From NCBI RefSeq assembly GCF_900188255.1, contig NZ_FZNS01000012.1, positions 1-64,000 on the forward strand: a stretch of DNA of 64,000 nt, in the 5' to 3' direction. The position numbers and the translations under genes were made by a program. The notes beneath the pieces were generated by a model. That model worked only from the letters and a program-made list of their open reading frames with translations. It searched no databases and was not told the origin of the DNA. Origin of the DNA: Hymenobacter mucosus. GTDB taxonomy: Bacteria; Bacteroidota; Bacteroidia; Cytophagales; Hymenobacteraceae. Shown piece by piece: positions 34,813 through 42,570 of this stretch (the first letter of the stretch is position 1; every line of letters starts with the position of its first letter).

Positions 34813-34917
34813 TTGAGGTTGGGGCTACTAGCGGCAGCAGCGTAGGGTTAGCATAAGCATACTACCAATCAAGGAGGGGAAATGGGAGAACTTCCTGGTG
34901 AAAGTACCACCCGTTTT

Positions 34918-35655
34918 CTACCACGGACTGATTCCCGTTTCCGGCGCATTATCATCACTGAAAAACTGGCTGGTTAGGCCATCTGGACCTAGCATGGCAG
35001 CTTTTACTAGACGAGCGGCGGCATCCGCTACGCTGCCTGGGCCGCTGTGATGGTTGAAGTCGGTGGCGGTATAGCCTGGGTCCACGGCGTTTACCTTGAA
35101 GGGCGTGTCGCGCAGTTCATAGGCCAGCATGATAGTGTAGGCATTCAGAGCTGCTTTGGATGGCTGGTAAGCAGCTCCCTTCACCGGGTAATATGGCCAA
35201 GATGGATCGTTGTGCAAAGTCAATGACCCCAGCCCCGATGTTACATTCACAATACGAGGCGCGGGCGACTGTTGCAGTAAGTCGATGAAGGCTTGGGTCA
35301 CCTCAATCACCCCAAACAGGTTGGTCTCAAAAACTTCCTTGATCATACCGATGCTTGCGGTAAGAGCCGGTTGCGACATCCCTCCCAGAATGCCGGCATT
35401 GTTGATCAGCACATCTAACACGCTGGTTTTTTGGCCCAGCGTCTGACGGGCAGCGGTAATAGAAGCGCTATCTGTAACGTCGATCTGGAGGGGCTCTACC
35501 TGAGAAAACCCTTCTGATTGCAGTTGGCTGACAGCCTGCTGCCCCCTCTGCCAGTCGCGGCTGCCTAGGTACACGTAATAGCCGTGCTGCAACAGCTGGC
35601 GGGCCGCCTCGTAACCAATGCTTTTGTTGGCTCCGGTAATAAGTGCAGTTTTCAT
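34918..35655 (-). CDS. Short-chain dehydrogenase/reductase
   Basis: The 245-residue Rossmann protein has the nucleotide-binding TGANKSIG, the NNAG motif, the catalytic Ser in VNVTSGLGS and the Y-x-x-x-K pair as YQPSKAALN. It is a classical SDR of unknown substrate, probably NADP-linked. It is encoded just after an AraC-family regulator on the same strand (76 bases), and such pairs are common, so the regulator probably controls it. A terminator follows downstream. All catalytic residues are intact. Confidence 0.92.
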   Translation of the reverse strand: MKTALITGANKSIGYEAARQLLQHGYYVYLGSRDWQRGQQAVSQLQSEGFSQVEPLQIDVTDSASITAARQTLGQKTSVLDVLINNAGILGGMSQPALTASIGMIKEVFETNLFGVIEVTQAFIDLLQQSPAPRIVNVTSGLGSLTLHNDPSWPYYPVKGAAYQPSKAALNAYTIMLAYELRDTPFKVNAVDPGYTATDFNHHSGPGSVADAAARLVKAAMLGPDGLTSQFFSDDNAPETGISPW

Positions 35656-35731
35656 GGTTGACGGTGGTCAAGTGAGTAAGAGCACAAAACTACTGGGCCC
35701 TAGGGGCGCCGCTGGCACCCATTCTGCGGTA

Positions 35732-36622
35732 TTACTGGTACATTTTGCGGATGGCGGTGCGGTACTCAGCCGGGGTCAAGCCAGTTTCGCGCTTAAAGAA
35801 GCGGTTGAAGTAGGAGGCATCCGAAAACCCTAGGTCGAAGGCAATTTCTTTAAGCGACTGAGGGGTGTAGAACAGCAGGCGCTTGGCCTCCAGCACTAGG
35901 CGCTCATGAATATGTTTGATGGCAGGTTTGCCGCTTTGCGCCTTGACTACCTCGCTTAAGTGCCCCGCCGATAGGTGGAGTTGCGAAGCATAGGCGCTTA
36001 CCTCGTGCAGCTCCCGAAAGCATTCTTCAATTTTGGCCTGGTAAGTCTTGAGCAACCGTTGGTCGGCCGACGGCTCGACGCCCGTAAACTGCTCAGTATA
36101 CAACCGGCTTAGGTAGGTAAGCAGCACGGTGAGGTGAGCCGTGAGCATCCGGTGCTGCCACTCACCAGGGTGGCGGTACTCCGTCTCAAGTTTCGTTAGA
36201 ATGTCTTCCACAAAAGCCCCATCTGCCACTGTCAGCAACAGCTCGTGCCCATTGTGCGGGTTCTGGACCAAGGGTAGCTCCCGCAGGGCCGCGTGCTGCT
36301 GCAAGGTGAGAAACTCAGTGGTAAACGTTAGCTGTGTACCCCAAAAGGGGGTAGGAGCCTCTTTGACTAAGATTTGGTCTGGGGCCGAGAAGTAAAGCGT
36401 ATTGTCTTTCCGCTCGTAGGGCGTCATATCTACCCAATGGCGCCCACGATTATGCTTCACGAATACCAGCAGGTAGTAGGCCTTGCGGTGAGGTATGAGC
36501 AGGTTGTCTTCGTAAGGTAAGCCGCCTTCTGAGCGCGCGATGGTGAACGAACTGCTTCCGGTTACCATATCCCGCTCGAAGGGATACACTGGTACTGGCT
36601 GCTTACTGGAAAGCGTATACAT
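35732..36622 (-). CDS. AraC-family transcriptional regulator
   Basis: The 296-residue protein has an N-terminal cupin-like sensory domain (about residues 30-150, LLVFVKHNRGRHWVDM) and a C-terminal double helix-turn-helix (about 195-290): LHLSAGHLSEVVKAQSGKPA, then IAFDLGFSDASYFNRFFKRETGLTPAEYR. This is the AraC/XylS fold. It sits directly before the SDR gene and probably activates it. The inducer cannot be read from the sequence. Confidence 0.93.
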   Translation of the reverse strand: MYTLSSKQPVPVYPFERDMVTGSSSFTIARSEGGLPYEDNLLIPHRKAYYLLVFVKHNRGRHWVDMTPYERKDNTLYFSAPDQILVKEAPTPFWGTQLTFTTEFLTLQQHAALRELPLVQNPHNGHELLLTVADGAFVEDILTKLETEYRHPGEWQHRMLTAHLTVLLTYLSRLYTEQFTGVEPSADQRLLKTYQAKIEECFRELHEVSAYASQLHLSAGHLSEVVKAQSGKPAIKHIHERLVLEAKRLLFYTPQSLKEIAFDLGFSDASYFNRFFKRETGLTPAEYRTAIRKMYQ

Positions 36623-36718
36623 GACCTAAACTTACTGTTTTTGCGAGGAGCGGGACAACAAGAAGGTATGCCGTTGCTAGTCAAGCCAGCAAGCTTCCAA
36701 CCACTCAGCAGCAGCAAG

Positions 36719-36743
36719 CCGGGGCTCATACCATCTGCCCCGG
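36719..36743 (-). terminator. Hairpin after the carboxylesterase gene
   Basis: A 7-bp GC stem (CCGGGGC with GCCCCGG) lies 88 bases beyond the stop of the minus-strand carboxylesterase gene. On that strand the trailing sequence is only weakly T-rich, so efficiency is uncertain. Confidence 0.5.
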
Positions 36744-36830
36744 TTTGTATATTCTCGCTTCAGGTAATGCTACTTGACTAACTCACGCGTGTATCCATAC
36801 CCGCCATGCAATCCGCGAAGCCCCCTGATG

Positions 36831-38171
36831 CTACTGCCTACTGGCCTCCTGCTTCACGCGAAGTATACCGGGAATGTCTACCCGGGCGGGCAGGGTGCCG
36901 GTACGGGCAAAGGCGGCCCACAACTGGCGCATTTGCCGACCCGCTTGGTCGATGTCTTCCCACTTTTCTTGGCCTAGGATGGGGGCAAAGGACCAACTGG
37001 CTTGGGTACCCAAAAGCAAGGACAGATCTATGGTGTGCGCAGCCCCAAATTCGCTGCCTCGCGGCTGAAACAGCACCAGGAAATGATAGGCCCGGCCACC
37101 CGCCCGAGCATGCCGACGAGCAAACGATTTGGCTGCCTTCAGGTACACCAGGCGCGAACTGATGGCAACGAGCGGGCGAGTGAGCAGCGACCCGAGCAAG
37201 GGAATACGCAACAGCCGCCGGTACTTAGGGTCCAACACTGCAAAAAAACGCGTTTCCTCGGCCGTAGCACCAATCAGCACGTCTACGTGCGGGGCCACGG
37301 CCTGCCACGCTTCGTTTACCTGAGATTCGGGTGGAAGAGGATAGGCGCCATACTGAGTACCAAATGGCATCCCACTTTTCAAGCCAAACCGACGCGCGGC
37401 CTTATGCACTGCACTTTCGCGGGCCAGTACTTCATCAATGGAAGCAGTAGGCGCAAAGGTGCCCGCCGCCGCCGTCATGGCCCGCTGCATGGCCTGGCGG
37501 TTACGAGCCAGCCCCAGCGGGGCACTGTGCAGAATTACTCGCTTGAACAGGCCGGCAGCTCCGTCGGCTATCATCAGGTGGGCAATGGCATCGGCCCCGG
37601 CCGACTGTCCGAAGAGTGTGACAAGGGCAGGGTTGCCCCCGAAGGCGGCAATATTGCGCTGCACCCAGCGCAGGGCCTCTAGCAAGTCCAGTAAGCCTAG
37701 GTTGGGCGGCGGGCCACTTTCGCTACCCAAGAAGCCTAGTAGCCCCAGCCGGTACGTTACTGCCACAAATACGACGCGCTGCTCTGCTACTATGGCGGCC
37801 GGGTCGTACACGGCCATATCACCAGCCCCCATAACATAGGAGCCACCGTGTACCCATACCAGCACCGGCAACTGCTCGCCCGGTTGCCAATCGGCAGGCA
37901 GCGTGATGGACAGACGAAGGCAGTCTTCGTCGTAAGTAAGGCCCGCAAACAGACTGCCTAAAGCCGGCCCAAGCAACGTGTCCGGCACTTGTGGGCACGC
38001 GGGGGCCGGGGAGGTAGCGTCTATGGGTGTGGAGGAGGCCGATTCAGCTACTGGCACCTGAAACCGCGTGGCGCGGGCGTATCGGATACCAGTAGCACGT
38101 ACAACGGGGCCATCGTATCGCCCCAGGATGGGGCCGGCCGGGGGAAAGAAGCGAGGAGAAGTAGAGGGCAT
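36831..38171 (-). CDS. Type B carboxylesterase
   Basis: The 446-residue alpha/beta hydrolase has the nucleophile elbow in TLFGQSAGADA, the oxyanion-hole stretch VWVHGGSYVMGAG and the GAAHTIDLSLLLG element that carries the catalytic His. The family cleaves carboxylic esters. There is no signal peptide, and the N-terminus begins at the usual place for the fold (GPVVRATGIRYARATRFQ). It is somewhat short compared with eukaryotic cholinesterase-like members but normal for bacterial ones. Its context (AraC regulator and SDR) may point to detoxification or small-ester use, which is inference. Confidence 0.9.
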   Translation of the reverse strand: MPSTSPRFFPPAGPILGRYDGPVVRATGIRYARATRFQVPVAESASSTPIDATSPAPACPQVPDTLLGPALGSLFAGLTYDEDCLRLSITLPADWQPGEQLPVLVWVHGGSYVMGAGDMAVYDPAAIVAEQRVVFVAVTYRLGLLGFLGSESGPPPNLGLLDLLEALRWVQRNIAAFGGNPALVTLFGQSAGADAIAHLMIADGAAGLFKRVILHSAPLGLARNRQAMQRAMTAAAGTFAPTASIDEVLARESAVHKAARRFGLKSGMPFGTQYGAYPLPPESQVNEAWQAVAPHVDVLIGATAEETRFFAVLDPKYRRLLRIPLLGSLLTRPLVAISSRLVYLKAAKSFARRHARAGGRAYHFLVLFQPRGSEFGAAHTIDLSLLLGTQASWSFAPILGQEKWEDIDQAGRQMRQLWAAFARTGTLPARVDIPGILRVKQEASRQ

Positions 38172-38276
38172 GGGTGAGGGCAGAAGAGAAGCAAACAGAC
38201 ATGTTGACTAGCTCGCTTCTCGGCAGGAAAAGATAAGTATCCACTTCTCAGCGTTGCGGCACCTTACCTGCGCTTT

Positions 38277-39236
38277 TTATAAACCTAGCTCCTTGGCGGA
38301 GTTATGCTGGCGTACGTTGTCGAGACGGGTATAGCGGCGAATCATGGCCGAAGTTTTATGCTTGGTTTGGTTCATCACCTTGCTGTCGTCGGCCCCGTTA
38401 AGCTTGGAAACAGTTACAAATGATGCCCGCAGGGAGTGAGCCGTGTACGGGCTACCCAGGTACTGCTGCACAATCAAGTTGATATACTTGGTTGTCATGC
38501 GCCGGGTAGTAACCTGGTTATTCTTGCGCAAGGACACAAACACTGGACCTTCGGTGCGGCCCAGCACTCGCAGCCACGCTTGTAATGAGCGAATGGGACA
38601 CAAGGCAGAATCGGGGGAATAGAAAATAGCCTTTTCCTCCGCTTGGCCAGTCTGGTTGGTTTTGCTTTGTTGCAGCGAAATAATCAGCCCCTCATCGTCA
38701 AACGCCAGGTCTTCAATGTTAAGGGCTTCGAGTTCGGAGCGACGGAAGGCCCCCGTGAAGCCCAACAGCAGCAAAGCCCGGTTGCGCAATCCGGCTGGCA
38801 TCTGACTATCAATGCTTTTGATGGTGCGCTTAAAGGTGTCGAGAGTGAAGGCCGGAGCTTGCTTTTGCCGCGTCTTCTTTTCCCGGGCAATGCCCTTGAG
38901 CAGCACCTTTACCTTCTTGTCGGCGGTAGGTGATTCTAGCCCGGCCAGCTCATGAGCCTTAGTAATAGCGGCGGCGTGCCGCTCAATAGTAGCTACTTTC
39001 TTGCCCGCGTCGGCTAGCTCCGTGAGAAAACCAGCTACTGCTTCCACCGGCGCGGGCAACATGCCGAGCTGATGCACTTGGCACCAAGCAGCAAATCGTT
39101 TCCAGTCGCCAGCGTAGGCACGCACCGTATTGGCCGATCCACGCAGGCCCGACTCCACGTAGCGGTGGGTTGACTCGGTTAGGTGGGCAGGTACCTGGGG
39201 CGCAGGCGCCGAAGACACAACGGGAAGCTGACTCAT
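38277..39236 (-). CDS. Tyrosine recombinase (XerC/D-like site-specific integrase)
   Basis: Starting at the ATG at 39236 gives about 319 residues, with an N-terminal SAM-like core-binding domain (about 20-110) and a catalytic domain from about 130. Catalytic residues are visible: Arg in GAFRRSELEALN, the HSLRASFVT box and the nucleophile in RRYTRLDN. The long upstream extension to 39317 is rejected because it adds no domain. A damaged Fic gene lies across the divergent intergenic region. No prophage or transposon structure surrounds it, so it may be an orphan integrase of a decayed element. Confidence 0.9.
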   Translation of the reverse strand: MSQLPVVSSAPAPQVPAHLTESTHRYVESGLRGSANTVRAYAGDWKRFAAWCQVHQLGMLPAPVEAVAGFLTELADAGKKVATIERHAAAITKAHELAGLESPTADKKVKVLLKGIAREKKTRQKQAPAFTLDTFKRTIKSIDSQMPAGLRNRALLLLGFTGAFRRSELEALNIEDLAFDDEGLIISLQQSKTNQTGQAEEKAIFYSPDSALCPIRSLQAWLRVLGRTEGPVFVSLRKNNQVTTRRMTTKYINLIVQQYLGSPYTAHSLRASFVTVSKLNGADDSKVMNQTKHKTSAMIRRYTRLDNVRQHNSAKELGL

Positions 39237-39357
39237 GACAGTTTTGTCAGTAGGGAAAGTGCTTGCTGACCAGCGAATATAAGGAACGATAAGTGAAGGC
39301 AGAAAGTAGATAAGCACAGCGCCATAGCCAGTGCAAGCTCCAACAGCTTACTGGCCC

Positions 39358-39397
39358 CTTGTGTATTCGCAGGAAATTATGCCCGCGAACACACAAG
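39358..39397. repeat. 16-bp imperfect inverted repeat beside the integrase gene
   Basis: CTTGTGTATTCGCAGG (39358-39373) pairs with CCCGCGAACACACAAG (39382-39397) with two mismatches and an 8-base loop. It lies in the 208-base gap between the recombinase and the Fic remnant. It may be an attachment-like site or a hairpin. Confidence 0.5.
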
Positions 39398-39444
39398 TGG
39401 CGCTTTGCCGCCTGTACACGCCCTAAGCCTACCAGGCTAAGAAG

Positions 39445-40017
39445 TTGCCCAGAAAGAATCTTATGCGGAGAATAGAAACACGCAGTATACTGGATGCCAC
39501 CCAGCAAGCCAATCAGCCGCTGGCGGCGGCCCGCTTATTTGGCTGGCACCACGCGCTGTTCTCTACCGGCTGCGGACTATATCTTTTGGAAGTTGGAGCC
39601 TGGCGCACCCGCTTTATGCAAGTAGTATCCGGACCAATGGGGCAAGAACGAGTCCACTACCAGGCCCCGCCAGCAGATGCGGTGGACGAACAGATGCAGC
39701 AATTCTTGGCCTGGTGCAACGGGCCAACCGAACTAGGCCCAGTGCTCAAGGCCGGTCTAGCGCATTTTTGGTTTATGACCATCCACCCGTTCGATGATGA
39801 TAAAAACCGCATGGCCCGCGCCATTGCCGACTTCAGCTAACCCGACTGCTGGACGGGTTTGGGGGAAGGCTAACCTCTTCTGAGTGGGCAAGCATGGCCA
39901 AGTATTCCTGGGATACTGCCGGCCGGGATATGGCGGCCTTGGTGGCAAGGCATTCTGAGCCGTGACAGGGCCGGCGGCCTCTGCACCAGCTACCACCTGT
40001 TGTACATCAGTGCTTAG
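39445..40017 (+). pseudogene. Decayed Fic/DOC-family (AMPylation) gene
   Basis: The first 131 codons read through typical Fic-family elements: LFGWHHALFSTG, MQVVSGPMGQERVHYQAPPAD, AGLAHFWFMTIHPFDD. The Fic motif, normally HPFxxGNGR, reads HPFDDDKNR, so the Gly-Asn-Gly core is lost. After ARAIADF a stop follows, and the next reading frame continues with the family C-terminus (LLDGFGGRLTSSEWASMAKYS, then after another shift RAGGLCTSYHL). The N-terminal DUF4172-like part is also absent. Damage at several points makes it non-functional. Confidence 0.8.
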
Positions 40018-40036
40018 AAAGCGGAGACTACCTGAT

Positions 40037-42124
40037 TCAGACGGACAAGAATGGCGTCAGCTCACCGGAATACGTTAGCGTAAGCTGGTGCATAGCCCGG
40101 GTGCAGGCTACGTACAGCATGCTCTTGTCAACCTCGGTTTTGTAGTTCTGGGTGGAAACAAAGGGCACAATGACCTCGTCAAATTCAAGCCCCTTCGCTA
40201 AATGAGCCGTGGTGAGGATAACTCCTTCTTTAAAGGTAGTAGATTCCTCCGTGAGCAAATGCACGCCCGGTGCCTCAAGCGCTTCGTACGCATCCTCTGC
40301 CTGCTGAAGGGTTTTGCAGATGATACCCAGGGAATGGTTGGCGGAGTTCCGGAAGGCCACGAGCAGCTGCTTGATTGCTGCCAACTCCTCCTCGCGGGTA
40401 GTGTAGCGCACTACCGTGGGTTCCTGCCCGTGCCTTTCCAGCGGAATGATATTGGGATTGGGCCGTATCCGTTGCGCAAAGGCTGTGATTTCCATGGTGG
40501 AGCGGTAGCTACGGTCAAGCCGAACTACATCGGCCTGCGGAAACACGCGTTCAATGGTTTCGGCAGAAGAAGCGCTGTAGGGATTAACCGTCTGGCTCAC
40601 GTCTCCCAGAATAGTCTTTCGGCACAGGAACAACCGGGATAGGACCGCGTATTGCACGGGCGTGTAGTCCTGCATCTCGTCCACGAGCAAGTGTTTAACC
40701 TGATCGTAAGTGCTACTACCTTCAAGGCGTATGCGCAGATAGATCAAGGCAAAAACATCGGCATACTCCAACTTCATGCGGTGGTCAATCTGGAACAGGC
40801 CAGGCTTGCCAATCCAGCGGTAAAAATCCCGGTAGAGGTCCAGCACTTGGTTGAACTTGAACATGCGGGGAATAGCTTCGCCAATCGTTGCTTTCTCCCG
40901 CCCACTAAGCTTGCGGCGCGTAGCATCTCGCACGTATGCTTGCACATCCTGACCTACTAGCGCAAACCGTTTCAGGAGTGGAACCCGATGGTATGCCTTG
41001 AACTTCTCCAGAATAAGAGTGCGGGGAACCAGGGTGCTACCCACGCGGAGCTCGGTTACGGTGAAGTAGGTATTCTCTATATGGAGAAGGTACTGATTGA
41101 GCTTACTGAGAAATTCAAACGATGATTTGAACCGGATGCGCTCAATGAAGGCTGGGTTGTGCCCATCCAGCAACGCCGACACCTGCTCAAAGAAAGTTTG
41201 AAACTGGTATCGGTTATCGAGCAGATCGGCCGCCAGCTCTTCCATGCCTAGCTCGGGAATGTGCTCTTCTCCTAGTTCGGGCAAGACGTTTGAGATGTAG
41301 TCCGCAAAGACCTTGTTGGGCGAAATAATAAGAATGTCCTTGGCTGCAATGGTCTCGCGGTAGCGATATAGTAGAAAAGCAATGCGGTGTAAGGCAATGG
41401 ACGTTTTACCCGATCCGGCCACCCCCTGAATGACCATTACCGGCGCAGACTCGTTGCGAATTACTGCATTCTGATCCCGTTGAATCGTCGCGACGATGTT
41501 CCTCATCTTGTCGTCGGAGGACTTGGCCAGTTCCCGCTGCAACACGTCGTCGTGGATGTTCACGCCGTTCTCAATCATGAACTCCAGGCGGCCGTCCCGG
41601 ATCTTGTATTGACGCTTTAGCTCAATAGTACCCTGCACGGTTCCCGAAGGGGTAGCGTAAAAAGCTTCTCCCAGCTCGAAGTCGTAGAACATGGAGGAAA
41701 TCGGGGCCCGCCAATCATAAATCACGTTTCGGCGCTGCTGCTCATCCGAGAAGGAATGCACCCCAATGTATACCGGCGTGGTTACCTGGTTCTGAGTGAC
41801 AAAGTCGATGCGCCCAAAGTACGGGGACTGCCCCAGCTTGATGAGTTTCCGTTTGCGGACCACGGCCGCGGTGCCCGTAAAGGCCATGCGGTTGATGGAC
41901 TGCCCAGCCGCCACCATGTCGGCGTCGTCCATACCCGACTGGTGCTCGTGGATGTATTGCTTTTTCTGCCGTAGCTCGTCGGAAAATTGTTTAACGGCAT
42001 CATCCACTCGCTTAACCGCAAAGGCAAGATGCTCCTTTATTTCTTCTAGGTATTCTCGCTCTTCTTGTTCAGTTGCGTTTATCACGTGCGGCGCTTGGGA
42101 AATGGACCCCAAAGGTGACAGCAA
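40037..42124 (-). CDS. UvrD-like helicase, HelD (RNA-polymerase-recycling) type
   Basis: The 695-residue superfamily 1 ATPase has an N-terminal coiled segment (about residues 18-65, REYLEEIKEHLAFAVKRVDD), Walker A (GVAGSGKTS), Walker B-type DEMQDYTPVQYAVLSRL, motif III (GDVSQTVNPY), and the late motifs THLAKGLEFDEVIVPF and VACTRAMHQLTLTY. This layout is that of HelD/YvgS-like proteins, which bind RNA polymerase and remove it from DNA in Firmicutes. The role in Bacteroidota is less tested. It starts with ATG and its motifs are intact. It ends 20 bases from the Fic remnant. Confidence 0.88.
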   Translation of the reverse strand: MLSPLGSISQAPHVINATEQEEREYLEEIKEHLAFAVKRVDDAVKQFSDELRQKKQYIHEHQSGMDDADMVAAGQSINRMAFTGTAAVVRKRKLIKLGQSPYFGRIDFVTQNQVTTPVYIGVHSFSDEQQRRNVIYDWRAPISSMFYDFELGEAFYATPSGTVQGTIELKRQYKIRDGRLEFMIENGVNIHDDVLQRELAKSSDDKMRNIVATIQRDQNAVIRNESAPVMVIQGVAGSGKTSIALHRIAFLLYRYRETIAAKDILIISPNKVFADYISNVLPELGEEHIPELGMEELAADLLDNRYQFQTFFEQVSALLDGHNPAFIERIRFKSSFEFLSKLNQYLLHIENTYFTVTELRVGSTLVPRTLILEKFKAYHRVPLLKRFALVGQDVQAYVRDATRRKLSGREKATIGEAIPRMFKFNQVLDLYRDFYRWIGKPGLFQIDHRMKLEYADVFALIYLRIRLEGSSTYDQVKHLLVDEMQDYTPVQYAVLSRLFLCRKTILGDVSQTVNPYSASSAETIERVFPQADVVRLDRSYRSTMEITAFAQRIRPNPNIIPLERHGQEPTVVRYTTREEELAAIKQLLVAFRNSANHSLGIICKTLQQAEDAYEALEAPGVHLLTEESTTFKEGVILTTAHLAKGLEFDEVIVPFVSTQNYKTEVDKSMLYVACTRAMHQLTLTYSGELTPFLSV

Positions 42125-42570
42125 ATTTTCGTCGGGAGAAGAACTTCGCCTATTTAATTAAGCTCTGGATCCGCTGGCTGCCCGGCAGAAAGTTTCCACC
42201 CTGCATCAGCATGCGAAGCATACGGCAAGCCCTTGGCCCACGGTAGCTAGGTATGCACAGTGTAGTCGAGCCAAAATTCGGCACGGGAAAGCGACACCGG
42301 AAGAACCGGTACCTAAGGCGTAACCTAACAGGAGCCCCATTATAACCAGGGTCTGACGGAGTGGAGGAGCCTGGGCTAATCAGCCGTGAAACGGCCCACA
42401 TTCATTGGTCTTCCGATTCTATCCTATTGAATTTCGCGGCTGTGAAAGCGGCAAACAGCCGCTGGTAAGCGGTGTTAAGAGTTTTGCGGTAGTAGCGCGC
42501 CAGGGTGACCATTGCTGCCCCCAAGCTGCTGAAATTCGCCGCGCTTTTACAACGGGGGCGCCGATACCGG
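42125..42570. other. Intergenic region with a possible gene remnant
   Basis: A minus-strand frame covering 42402-42560 translates as LARYYRKTLNTAYQRLF and similar, which could be a transposase tail or chance; I cannot assign it. No RNA, promoter or repeat was recognised. Confidence 0.3.

Noticed and set aside
37002..37682. 226-codon plus-strand frame over the carboxylesterase
   Set aside because: Antisense shadow of a gene with a full catalytic triad.
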